A stretch of 64,000 nucleotides of DNA. It comes from Methylobacillus methanolivorans. GTDB taxonomy: Bacteria > Pseudomonadota > Gammaproteobacteria > Burkholderiales > Methylophilaceae. The number at the start of each line of letters is the position of its first letter. Position 1 is the first letter of the stretch. Below, one piece after another: positions 16,493 to 24,957 of this stretch. Under the pieces are notes generated by a model. The model did no database searches, had not been told where the DNA came from, and saw only the letters and a list, made by a program, of their open reading frames with translations. A program made the translations under genes and the position numbers. Location of the stretch: positions 248,001-312,000 of the forward strand of contig NZ_JBIWXY010000001.1 of assembly GCF_044751345.1 (NCBI RefSeq), written 5' to 3'.

Positions 16493-17859
16493 TGTTGAAT
16501 CGCCGAGATTTTTTCAGGCTAGGAGCGGCTGCTGTGGCTGCGGGCACGGTTAGCAAGGTGGCAATGGCGGCCCTGCCAGAAATTGCCAGCATGGGCAGCG
16601 CAGAAACCCAGGTGCCACATGCGCCTGGCAATGGTAGGCCTTTTCATCCAGTGGTGACGTTGAATGGGTGGAGCCTGCCATGGCGTATGCGGGATGGCGT
16701 CAAGGAATTTCATTTAGTGGCAGAGCCCGTGGTCCGCGAAATTGCACCGGGCATGACCGCCAATTTGTGGGGGTATAACGGCCAAAGCCCAGGGCCTACC
16801 ATTGAGGTGGTCGAGGGAGACCGGGTACGTATCTATGTCACCAACCGCTTGCCGGAGGCGACTAGTGTCCACTGGCATGGACAGCGGCTGCCAAATGGCA
16901 TGGATGGCGTAAGCGGGCTCACGCAGCCAGCAATCCCGTCGGGCAAGACGTTTGTCTATGAGTTCGAGGCCAAGCGTGCCGGTACTTTTATGTATCACCC
17001 GCATGCTGATGAAATGGTGCAAATGGCGATGGGCATGATGGGTTTCTGGGTCACGCACCCGAAAAATCCCGATTTCATGCGCGTGGACCGGGATTATGTT
17101 TTCCTCATCAATGCCTATGATATTGACCCGGGCAGCTACACGCCCAAGGTGGCGACCATGCTGGAGCACAACTTGTGGACGTTCAATAGTCGCGTATTCC
17201 CGGGGATTGCACCTATGGTGGCGGGGTTGAACGAGCGGGTACGTATACGCGTAGGCAATCTCAGCATGACCAACCATCCAATCCACTTGCATGGGCACGA
17301 GTTTACCGTGACAGGGACGGATGGTGGCTGGGTCCCGCCTGCGGCGCGCTGGCCTGAAGTGACCACCGATATCGCTGTTGGCCAGATGCGGGCGATTGAG
17401 TTTGTCGCGGATGCGCCCGGCGATTGGGCTTTCCACTGCCACAAGAGCCACCATACCATGAATGCCATGGGGCATCAGGTGCCAACCATGATAGGGGTGG
17501 AGCAAAGAGGCCTGGTCGACAAGATTACCCAGCTATTGCCGGATTACATGCCTATGGGCGAAAGTGGCATGGCGGAAATGGGCGAGATGGCAATGCCGCT
17601 GCCGGAGAATACCTTACCCATGATGAGCGGCAAGGGGCAGTTTGGCGATATGCATATGGGTGGCATGTTCACGGCCATGAAGGTTCGCGCGGGATTGAAG
17701 GCTGGAGATTACAGTGACCCCGGAGATTACCTGAATCCGCCCGGAACGGTGGCACATGAAGTCGACGCCAGCGGCGTTCCCGTGAGCAGGGTACCCGCTG
17801 CAAACGTCGAGGGGCGTCACTTACATATCAAGAAGCCTGACGGGCATGAAGGGCATTAG
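16492..17859 (+). CDS. Tat-exported multicopper oxidase
   Basis: Likely a periplasmic cuprous or phenol oxidase for copper tolerance. A twin-arginine signal (NRRDFFRLG at the N-terminus) is followed by three cupredoxin domains. Copper ligands are HWHG (about 126-129), HPHAD (about 168-172), HPIHLHGHEF (about 261-270) and HCHKSHHTMNAMGH (about 313-326), giving the complete T1 and T2/T3 set. A Met-rich tail (about 350-395) resembles cuprous-ion-binding segments of CueO and CopA. The length is 455 residues. It closes the copper operon by overlapping the TolC-like gene by one base. Confidence 0.9.
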   Translation: MLNRRDFFRLGAAAVAAGTVSKVAMAALPEIASMGSAETQVPHAPGNGRPFHPVVTLNGWSLPWRMRDGVKEFHLVAEPVVREIAPGMTANLWGYNGQSPGPTIEVVEGDRVRIYVTNRLPEATSVHWHGQRLPNGMDGVSGLTQPAIPSGKTFVYEFEAKRAGTFMYHPHADEMVQMAMGMMGFWVTHPKNPDFMRVDRDYVFLINAYDIDPGSYTPKVATMLEHNLWTFNSRVFPGIAPMVAGLNERVRIRVGNLSMTNHPIHLHGHEFTVTGTDGGWVPPAARWPEVTTDIAVGQMRAIEFVADAPGDWAFHCHKSHHTMNAMGHQVPTMIGVEQRGLVDKITQLLPDYMPMGESGMAEMGEMAMPLPENTLPMMSGKGQFGDMHMGGMFTAMKVRAGLKAGDYSDPGDYLNPPGTVAHEVDASGVPVSRVPAANVEGRHLHIKKPDGHEGH

Positions 17860-17881
17860 TCGGCTAATCGGGATGTGTTCA

Positions 17882-18073
17882 TTATTCAGGTGTATAACCT
17901 GCTTCGCTGATCGCATCGCGAAAGCGCGAGGCGTCAATGTCGCTATTGATCTGCACGGTCTTGTTGGCAATATCTACCGCCACACTTGCGTGCGGATCAA
18001 TCGCTAGTGCTGCCTGGGTAATGGCCTGCACACAATGATTGCAGCTGATGTCGTTGACCTTGAATGTCGGCAT
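17882..18073 (-). CDS. copZ: Copper chaperone CopZ-like (HMA domain)
   Basis: A cytoplasmic 63-residue ferredoxin-like domain that would carry Cu(I) to CopA. The metal loop reads SCNHC (residues 9-13), a CxxC site. The start is MPTFKVND at 18073, supported by AGGAG seven bases upstream; a longer frame adds 13 unlikely residues. It diverges from copA, with a strong dyad between them, implying shared control. Convergent with the multicopper oxidase without a visible terminator. Confidence 0.88.
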   Translation of the reverse strand: MPTFKVNDISCNHCVQAITQAALAIDPHASVAVDIANKTVQINSDIDASRFRDAISEAGYTPE

Positions 18074-18103
18074 GAAAGGCTCCTGGTCGAATGTTGGGCC
18101 AAT

Positions 18104-18144
18104 AGTATGCACCTTGACTGCATGGTGGAGTCAAGGCCTGCGAT
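18104..18144. promoter_or_regulatory. Divergent copZ/copA promoter with CueR-like dyad
   Basis: CCTTGACT (18112-18119) and AGTCAAGG (18129-18136) are perfect 8-bp arms around a nine-base centre. Each arm contains TTGACT, which can serve as -35 for one strand. Toward copZ the -10 would be CATACT after 19 bases; toward copA it would be the weaker TGCGAT after 19 bases. Long 19-base spacers across a dyad are the hallmark of MerR-family (CueR) promoters. The gap between CCTT and AAGG is wider than in E. coli CueR sites, and no cueR is in the window. Confidence 0.5.
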
Positions 18145-18189
18145 CACATTGAGTTTGCTGGGCTAATGTAGTGCAATGAGGATTTAAGC

Positions 18190-20391
18190 GTGAATAAGCA
18201 GCCATCACTGGAGAAATTAGATTTTGCTATTAGCGGTATGACGTGTGCAGCTTGTGCTGGCCGTATTGAAAGGTCGTTGAATAAACTACCTGGTGTGCAA
18301 CAGGCGAGTGTCAATCTAGCAACTGAGCAGGCGCACGTAGAAGTTGTGGATGGCGGCATGGCACCGCAGATTGAGCAGGCGGTTGCCAAGCTTGGTTACC
18401 AGGCGCAGCTGCTTAAGCCTGATGCGCCATCTATACAAGCAGCGTTGCCGCGAGATGGATGGCAGGTTGTGATTGGCGCCATATTCACCTTGCCGCTGGT
18501 GTTGCCCATGGTTGGCATCTTGTTCGGGCAGCATTGGATGCTGCCTGGATGGCTGCAGTGGTTGCTGGCAACGCCAGTGCAGTTTTGGTTGGGTGCCAGG
18601 TTCTACCGCGCAGGCTGGAAGGCGGCACTCAATCTCTCGGGCAATATGGATCTGCTTGTCGCAATTGGTACTTCTGCAGCCTATGGGCTTTCTGTGTATT
18701 TGCTCTGGCAACATTCGATCCATTTATATTTTGAGGCCAGTAGCGCAGTCATCACATTGGTGCTACTGGGCAAGTGGCTGGAAAGCCGTGCCAAGCGCCA
18801 GACTACTGAAGCGATACGTGCTTTGCAGGCGCTAAGGCCTGATACCGCACGCGTTCGTCGCGATGGCTTGGAACAAGATATACCATTGGCCAGGGTGGTG
18901 GTGGGTGACCTGGTCTTGGTGAGGCCCGGTGAACGTATGCCGGTGGACGGACTGATACGCGAGGGTAGCAGCCATATTGATGAATCCATGCTCACTGGTG
19001 AAAGCGTACCCATCAAGAAAAGTATGCAAGACAAGGTGACAGGTGGCGCTGTCAATCTGGATGGTGTATTGCTGGTGGAAACGACAGCGATTGGTGCGGA
19101 GACCACCTTGGCACGCATCATTCGCATGGTGGAGGATGCCCAGCTTGGTAAACCGGCTATCCAGCGCTTGGTGGATAGTGTGAGTGCCGTGTTTGTACCC
19201 GTGGTGTTATTGATTGCGACACTGACTCTGCTTGGCTGGGCCTGGCATGATGGTCAATGGGAGCAGGCTGTGCTGAATGCGGTTGCCGTATTGGTGATCG
19301 CCTGTCCTTGTGCGTTGGGGTTAGCAACACCCACTGCCATCATGGCGGGTACCGGCGTGGCTGCGCGCCATGGCATATTGATCAAGGATGCTGATGCGCT
19401 GGAGCTATCGCACAAAATCAACGTGGTTGCCTTTGACAAGACTGGCACCCTGACGGTGGGGAAACCACGTGTAATTCAAGCGGTCAGCCAACCGGGGCAA
19501 GAGGCAACGTTACTTAGGCTGGCGGCTGCACTAGAACGGGGCAGTCATCACCCTTTGGCTGTAGCGGTATTGCAACATGCGCAAGTCACCGGTTTGGAAG
19601 TGCCAGCGGCCAGCGATGCTGTGGCATTGCCCGGTAGTGGCCTGATGGCAAAAGTGGAAGGTCGGCGTGTATGGTTGGGCAACCAGCGCGCGATGCAACA
19701 GGCAGGCGTATCGATCGATAGCCTGCAAGAGCAGGCGCTTCCATTACTGGAAAATGGGCTGACTATTTCCTGGCTTGCGGTGGATGATGAACAGGGGCAG
19801 CCACAGCTGCTGGGCTTCATTGCATTTGGTGATGAGCTCAAGTCTGAGGCGATCATGTCGATACAACATCTGCACGCCCTTGGTATCAGGGTATTGCTGT
19901 TGACGGGCGATAATCCAGCCAGTGCCCAGAGAATTGGTCAACAATTGGGCTTGGATGAGGTGTATGCAGAGCAATTGCCTAGCACCAAGGCCGAGGTAGT
20001 AGCAAATTTGCGCAAACAGGGGCATGTGGTTGCGATGGTGGGGGATGGTATCAATGATGCTCCCGCACTTGCGGCTGCGGATATTGGTTTTGCCATGTCG
20101 ACTGGTACGGATGTCGCAATGCATACTGCGGCAGTGACCCTGATGCGGGCTAGCCCCTTGTTGGTTGCAGATACGATAGCTATTTCGCGCCGTACTTACA
20201 GCAAGATACGGCAAAACCTGTTCTGGGCATTTGTTTACAACCTGATCGGCGTGCCGCTGGCTGCTATGGGTATGCTAAACCCGGTAGTCGCTGGTGCTGC
20301 GATGGCATTGAGTTCAGTGAGTGTGGTGACGAATGCGTTGATGTTGCGGCGCTGGAAACCGACAGTGCAAGCATCGATTCCGCGTGATTAG
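18190..20391 (+). CDS. copA: Cu(I)-exporting P1B-type ATPase CopA
   Basis: Pumps Cu(I) from cytoplasm to periplasm. The 733 residues contain one N-terminal HMA domain with MTCAAC (about 17-22), paired helices before the core, the transmembrane CPC motif (about 371-373), the phosphorylated DKTGT (about 416-420), the SHHPLA histidine motif and hinge GDGIND (about 618-623). Eight membrane helices are expected. The CPC motif and single CxxC domain are typical of P1B-1 copper pumps. The start is GTG at 18190. Divergent copZ suggests the pair is induced together. Confidence 0.94.
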   Translation: MNKQPSLEKLDFAISGMTCAACAGRIERSLNKLPGVQQASVNLATEQAHVEVVDGGMAPQIEQAVAKLGYQAQLLKPDAPSIQAALPRDGWQVVIGAIFTLPLVLPMVGILFGQHWMLPGWLQWLLATPVQFWLGARFYRAGWKAALNLSGNMDLLVAIGTSAAYGLSVYLLWQHSIHLYFEASSAVITLVLLGKWLESRAKRQTTEAIRALQALRPDTARVRRDGLEQDIPLARVVVGDLVLVRPGERMPVDGLIREGSSHIDESMLTGESVPIKKSMQDKVTGGAVNLDGVLLVETTAIGAETTLARIIRMVEDAQLGKPAIQRLVDSVSAVFVPVVLLIATLTLLGWAWHDGQWEQAVLNAVAVLVIACPCALGLATPTAIMAGTGVAARHGILIKDADALELSHKINVVAFDKTGTLTVGKPRVIQAVSQPGQEATLLRLAAALERGSHHPLAVAVLQHAQVTGLEVPAASDAVALPGSGLMAKVEGRRVWLGNQRAMQQAGVSIDSLQEQALPLLENGLTISWLAVDDEQGQPQLLGFIAFGDELKSEAIMSIQHLHALGIRVLLLTGDNPASAQRIGQQLGLDEVYAEQLPSTKAEVVANLRKQGHVVAMVGDGINDAPALAAADIGFAMSTGTDVAMHTAAVTLMRASPLLVADTIAISRRTYSKIRQNLFWAFVYNLIGVPLAAMGMLNPVVAGAAMALSSVSVVTNALMLRRWKPTVQASIPRD

Positions 20392-20698
20392 AATGGCGGA
20401 ATGTTATTTGCTTGAATAATGTGATGCGGTCATTTGGGTTGCAATGCAATACTGGATTGACGCATATGTTTGATTATAAATAAAAAATTATCTATTTTAT
20501 GGGGAATGTTTCAACAGCAGTATTTCGTTGCTCGGCTTTGCATCGTTGATGCGCCCGTTGAGCAATACCTCGGACAAGTCTCAAGAAAACTTTTATGCTT
20601 GTTGATGGCAGCATTGTAGAATGCTCAGCCATGCATATTGAGACTAGTTATTCGGCCTATTCATAATAGCTTCATTCAAGGGGAGATTGGTTGCGTTC
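20392..20698. other. Long AT-rich intergenic region upstream of the membrane GGDEF gene
   Basis: About 300 bases between copA and the diguanylate cyclase. It is AT-rich around 20470-20510. Scanning both strands shows only very short frames (up to about 19 codons) and no clear terminator or RNA gene. It probably holds the promoter of the following gene, but no convincing hexamer pair or operator could be named. Confidence 0.4.
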
Positions 20699-22357
20699 AT
20701 GCGGTGTATCGTGAAAGCCATGCCAAGCAAGCGCTGGTACATGCGTTGGTTGCTATCATGCCTGTTGATGTGCCAGGTTGTATTGGCGTATGCGCAACCT
20801 TTGGCAGCCGATGGCATTTGGTATGCAGTGGGCGAGCATGCTGACTGGACTAAGATTGAGCATACCCATGATGACCTGGTGCCTATCTCCCACCCTGCGA
20901 GGACAGGTGGGCAATTCATTTACAAAGCCGACTTCGTCTTGTCACAGGCTGGACATTATGTCATTGACTTTGATAGTTCCAGCGTGGTTGGGCGCTTTAC
21001 ACACCATATTTACAATGCAGCGGGGGAGCAGGTTGCCACCCTCAAGGGCGGCATACAATCCACTGTAGCGAATCCTTATATGCTGCGCCATGGGCGTGAT
21101 CTCATGCTGTCCGCCGGGAAGTATATCCTTGTGAGTGAAGTGAGTGCCCCATTTTTCCTGGCGCATCCTCAGCCTTATGTCACCACGCTGACCGAGTACC
21201 AGCGCTCTATCAAGATGGGCAATGCCATTGTCCTGGTGTCTTATGGTGCCATGTTGATCTTGGCGATCTATTACGCAGCCCTGGGTTATATCCGTAAGCA
21301 GGCCACCGATCGCATGTATGCCTTATTTATTCTGGGCAACATTTTCTACAACGGTACAGCCCTGCTGATTGTGCCGGATTTGTTTGCACTGCACTGGTTT
21401 TACCTGATCAGCTTTCCAGTCCTATTCTCGAATATTGCTTATGTATGTTTCGTGATTTATTTGCTGAATTTACGCAGGTATTCTGATTCCCGTTTGTATA
21501 AAGTCGGACGTGGCATTATTTTTCTGCTCGCGCTGTTTATTCCTATCGCCATGATCTGGCCGCACATTTCACTGGAGCTTGCTCGTATCGGAGTTGGACT
21601 GATCATGCTTTACGGCTTGCTGGCGGGTATTAGAAAGGCGTGGCGTGGCGACCTGATTGCCAAATATTACTTGGGAGCAATCTCTGCTTTTTTCATTATT
21701 GGTGCCTATTCCATCACTAATACTCGGGTGACTGGGTCGCAGACTTTCTACATTGAGCATTTCGGTATGCTGGCAGTCACGGTGGAAATGGTCTTGCTGG
21801 CATTGGTATTAGCCCGCCAGTTTGCATTGCTTAACCATGAAAAAGAAAATGCGCTGACCCTGTCAAAACGCCACCTGAAAATTGCCCACACTGATGCCTT
21901 GACGGAGTTGCCCAATCGCTATGCGCTGGATCAAGAGTTATCTGCGTTGCCGATTGATGGCGTGCTGGTTTTCATCGATATTGATGGCCTTAAATTTTAT
22001 AACGACAACTATGGTCATAAGCGTGGCGATGAGCTGTTACGTTCTTTTTCGCGCGTAGTGAATGAGACGCTAGCGGAGTTAGGCATTCTGCACCGGATAG
22101 GGGGAGATGAGTTTGCCATTACGAGCCCGTCAGGCGATGTACATGCACTGGAAACATGCTTGGCGAAGTCTGTCGAGGTATTGCGCAAGCAGGGTTTTGA
22201 ATTCGCTGGTATGAGTTATGGCATAGCCCATGCCATGGAAAGCCGTGACAGCAACATGCTCAAGTATTTGGCAGACACGCGTATGTATGCACAGAAACGT
22301 GAGCGTCAGCGTGCTGCAGAACAACAGACAAGAAAAAGTAGGGAAACAGCTGTTTAA
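20699..22357 (+). CDS. Membrane diguanylate cyclase with 7TMR-DISM sensor
   Basis: Makes cyclic di-GMP from two GTP. A signal segment (about 18-33) precedes a periplasmic 7TMR-DISM extracellular domain (about 40-180), seven hydrophobic helices (about 185-380), a short coiled coil and a GGDEF domain (about 395-545). The active loop is intact, IGGDEF, as is the metal site FIDIDGLKFYNDNYGH. No RxxD inhibitory site stands five residues before the GGDEF loop, so product inhibition at that site is unlikely. The start is ATG 20699; a TTG 12 bases earlier lies too close to AAGGGGAGA. The ligand is unknown. Confidence 0.88.
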   Translation: MRCIVKAMPSKRWYMRWLLSCLLMCQVVLAYAQPLAADGIWYAVGEHADWTKIEHTHDDLVPISHPARTGGQFIYKADFVLSQAGHYVIDFDSSSVVGRFTHHIYNAAGEQVATLKGGIQSTVANPYMLRHGRDLMLSAGKYILVSEVSAPFFLAHPQPYVTTLTEYQRSIKMGNAIVLVSYGAMLILAIYYAALGYIRKQATDRMYALFILGNIFYNGTALLIVPDLFALHWFYLISFPVLFSNIAYVCFVIYLLNLRRYSDSRLYKVGRGIIFLLALFIPIAMIWPHISLELARIGVGLIMLYGLLAGIRKAWRGDLIAKYYLGAISAFFIIGAYSITNTRVTGSQTFYIEHFGMLAVTVEMVLLALVLARQFALLNHEKENALTLSKRHLKIAHTDALTELPNRYALDQELSALPIDGVLVFIDIDGLKFYNDNYGHKRGDELLRSFSRVVNETLAELGILHRIGGDEFAITSPSGDVHALETCLAKSVEVLRKQGFEFAGMSYGIAHAMESRDSNMLKYLADTRMYAQKRERQRAAEQQTRKSRETAV

Positions 22358-22378
22358 TCACAACTAAAGGGGAGAAAT

Positions 22379-23530
22379 ATGAATAAAAAATGGCCGCTTA
22401 TTTGGCCGGTGTTGATCTGCCTGGCATTGCCGCTGATCGCGGCATGGTTTGCGTATCCTGAAACCCATCTACCACCGGGGTTTGGGGTATTTCCTCCAGA
22501 TTATGACCAGCCTATGCCAGGTTTTAACCTGACTATATTTGTCGTGATCGCCTTGGTTGAGCTGGCATTTGGGATTTTCTTGCTGTTTCCTACCTGGTTT
22601 GGTTTCCAGCCTGTGTCGCCATCACCACAACCGGCGAAAAAGCCTTTTCCTATCTGGTTCTGGATCGGTGCGGCGTTTACTCTGTTTTTCTGGTGGCTGA
22701 TGTGGGCACGTGTGACACCATTTGGTAGCCTGGTCTATTACGCATTCAGTCCAATGTGGTGGGGGTTTATTCTTGTGCTGGATGGCCTAACCTATAGGCG
22801 CAACAATGGCGTATCGCTCTTGTCAAGCAAGCCCAAGACCTTTGTCATCAGTGCCTTGGTCTCTGTATTCGGCTGGTTGTTTTTCGAGTATTACGATTAT
22901 TTCGTGCTGGGTAATTGGTATTACCCCAATACGCATATTCCAGGTTTGTCGCACGGCTTGATCGTGGCATTGTTCCTGATTGCTTACACTACCGTCTGGC
23001 CCGCCATCTTTGAGTGGTATACCTTGCTTAAAACCTGCCCGAAGCTGGCAACGCGGTATAGTCAAGGGCCGAAGCTAGCATTGCCCGCGTGGTTACTGAT
23101 CTGGGGTGGCTTTGCGCTGATCTTCCTCATGACCTTCCTGCCTTATCCCTTGTTCTGGGTGGTGTGGATTGGGCCATTTGCCGTTGTGGCAGGCGTGCTC
23201 ATGAAGCTCAAGATATGGAACCCCGTGAGTGCCATGGCAACAGGTAACTGGACGCCATTGATCCTGGTCGCCTTGGCATCCTTATTTAATGGCTTTTTCT
23301 GGGAAGTTTGGAATTATGGCAGCGCGCATCCGTTGCCTGAGTTACAGACCAATCCGAACTATTGGATCTACAACATTCCTTACGTCAACGTGATCCACAT
23401 TTTTGCTGAGATGCCTCTCCTGGGTTTCTTTGGCTACCTGCCATTCGGTGTGCTGGTCTGGGTGGTTTTTATCTGGGCAGGCAAGGTGTTTGGCTTTGAT
23501 TCTAGTATTGAACTGGAGCAGAAGCCCTAA
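22379..23530 (+). CDS. Polytopic membrane protein of unknown function
   Basis: A 383-residue protein with about ten hydrophobic helices and many Trp, Phe and Pro residues; no family was recognised. Conserved-looking polar or aromatic stretches include FFEYYDYFVLGNWYYPN (about 162-178) and a similar FFWEVWNYGSAHPLPEL later (about 307-323), hinting at two related halves. It begins 21 bases after the diguanylate cyclase, behind AAAGGGGAGA, and is probably in the same operon. A terminator follows. A role coupled to c-di-GMP signalling is only suggested by position. Confidence 0.6.
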   Translation: MNKKWPLIWPVLICLALPLIAAWFAYPETHLPPGFGVFPPDYDQPMPGFNLTIFVVIALVELAFGIFLLFPTWFGFQPVSPSPQPAKKPFPIWFWIGAAFTLFFWWLMWARVTPFGSLVYYAFSPMWWGFILVLDGLTYRRNNGVSLLSSKPKTFVISALVSVFGWLFFEYYDYFVLGNWYYPNTHIPGLSHGLIVALFLIAYTTVWPAIFEWYTLLKTCPKLATRYSQGPKLALPAWLLIWGGFALIFLMTFLPYPLFWVVWIGPFAVVAGVLMKLKIWNPVSAMATGNWTPLILVALASLFNGFFWEVWNYGSAHPLPELQTNPNYWIYNIPYVNVIHIFAEMPLLGFFGYLPFGVLVWVVFIWAGKVFGFDSSIELEQKP

Positions 23531-23548
23531 GCTGTTGCGCTGTTAAAG

Positions 23549-23577
23549 AAAAGGCCGACTGAATGTCGGCCTTTTTT
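23549..23577. terminator. Bidirectional terminator between membrane-protein gene and fadL
   Basis: A nine-base stem (AAGGCCGAC / GTCGGCCTT) with a five-base loop and a T-run on the plus strand, A-run on the other. It lies between the convergent ends of the membrane-protein gene and fadL. Confidence 0.85.
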
Positions 23578-23595
23578 ATCTGCTGAAAAGCTTGG

Positions 23596-24867
23596 CTACT
23601 GCCATTGCCGGCTTAACATGAAGTGCAAAAACAAGGCTTCATTGCGCAGCTGGGCATTGCCAAATGGCATTTCACTATTGTTATAGTTCACTTTCACTAC
23701 CGGCGAGTATTCAAAACCTCCGGTCAGTGTCCATTCCGGGGTGAATTTATAAGCCGCCCCTGCCGTGTAATGATGTTCCAAGATACCTGCAATGAATGGC
23801 GTGGTTGTGGCACGTGGCATGGGATTTTTGCCATAGTTGTAGCCCGCATACAAGGTGGTCTTGGGATTAATGTCATAAGCCAATCCCAATGCGATGACCA
23901 CCTGATTGTGCCAGTCCAGGCGATTGGTGGAAGATATTTGTGCTGGCGCAAAACCACTGTCAGGTTGTTTTGCTGTGAGCGTGGTGGATTTGATGGCATC
24001 AGCCCAATTGATCCAATTGACCTTGAAAGCCAAGAGTAGATCGTTCTCTGGTTTCCAAGCCAGGCCCAGTGCGATTTCTCTAGGCGTTGCAAACCCTTCC
24101 AGCTTGGCATCATCATACTGAAATGTTTGAGGGCCGACATTGAGCGAGAAACTACCTCCAGTCAACGGCAGCTTGGTTTTTTCAGTATAGGCAGCGCCAA
24201 AAGTGAGCGTGGGGCTGAGCTTATATTGCAAGCCAAGCTTGAAATTGGGGCGTACACCATCGGCATCCTTAAGCTTGATTCCGCCTATGCCGGGCGTGTC
24301 TCGATACAAGGATTGCTGGATGCTGGCATAAGTTAGCCCAATGGTCGTTCCCAGCGACAAGCGCTCAGTCACTTGGCAGCCAATACCCACGCCGATTTTG
24401 GCAATGCCAAACTTAGCGGAGAAGTTATCCTGATTACCCTGTGCTGTATTGACGTTGCGGAATACGCCGCCAGCACCGCCTTGCACAAAAGTGCCAACGC
24501 CTGCGCCACAACTGGTATCGGCAATGGATTGAGCGTATCCGCCGCCGCCGAGTGGTGTATAGCGGTTGGAGGCATGCACATCACTGCCGTATTGGTCCGC
24601 GTGGGATAAATCCAAGGTACGTAATACGCTGCCAAAACCATTGAATACCTTGCCATTGATCTGGGCCAAACCTGCTGGGTTGGTATTAATCGCCGAACTA
24701 TCGCGAGCCACCGCGACATCGGCACCACCCATCAACAGTGACTCAGCACCAAAACCGATCAGGTTAAAGCCGTTGGTGGCATGGGCAGGCAATGCCAGTG
24801 TGAATAACAAGGTAGCCGCTCCCCGGCCTGCTTGTTGCGCCAATTGACGCTTTTGTTTGCTTATCAT
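23596..24867 (-). CDS. FadL-family outer-membrane transport protein
   Basis: A beta-barrel for uptake of hydrophobic compounds (long-chain fatty acids or aromatics). After a signal peptide ending LPAHA, the mature protein begins TNGFNLIGFG, the FadL hatch start, followed by SSAINTNPAGLAQI, another family signature. The C-terminus ends in an aromatic-rich strand (SRQWQ). The start MISKQKRQ at 24867 gives a normal signal peptide; an upstream ATG at 24924 adds 19 residues without a ribosome site. Length 423 residues. The substrate cannot be told from sequence. It stands alone, divergent from the YgiQ gene. Confidence 0.85.
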   Translation of the reverse strand: MISKQKRQLAQQAGRGAATLLFTLALPAHATNGFNLIGFGAESLLMGGADVAVARDSSAINTNPAGLAQINGKVFNGFGSVLRTLDLSHADQYGSDVHASNRYTPLGGGGYAQSIADTSCGAGVGTFVQGGAGGVFRNVNTAQGNQDNFSAKFGIAKIGVGIGCQVTERLSLGTTIGLTYASIQQSLYRDTPGIGGIKLKDADGVRPNFKLGLQYKLSPTLTFGAAYTEKTKLPLTGGSFSLNVGPQTFQYDDAKLEGFATPREIALGLAWKPENDLLLAFKVNWINWADAIKSTTLTAKQPDSGFAPAQISSTNRLDWHNQVVIALGLAYDINPKTTLYAGYNYGKNPMPRATTTPFIAGILEHHYTAGAAYKFTPEWTLTGGFEYSPVVKVNYNNSEMPFGNAQLRNEALFLHFMLSRQWQ

Positions 24868-24957
24868 GAAATAATTGCCTGATTTATCAGTTAATTTTAT
24901 AAATTTTTCATATGTTTTGATCATGGTGACAGCGTTACAAGGTAAAATGCCGACGCT

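Noticed and set aside
16714..17505. 263-codon minus-strand frame opposite the multicopper oxidase
   Set aside because: The plus strand carries all copper ligands in frame; the antisense frame has many His and Arg as a by-product.
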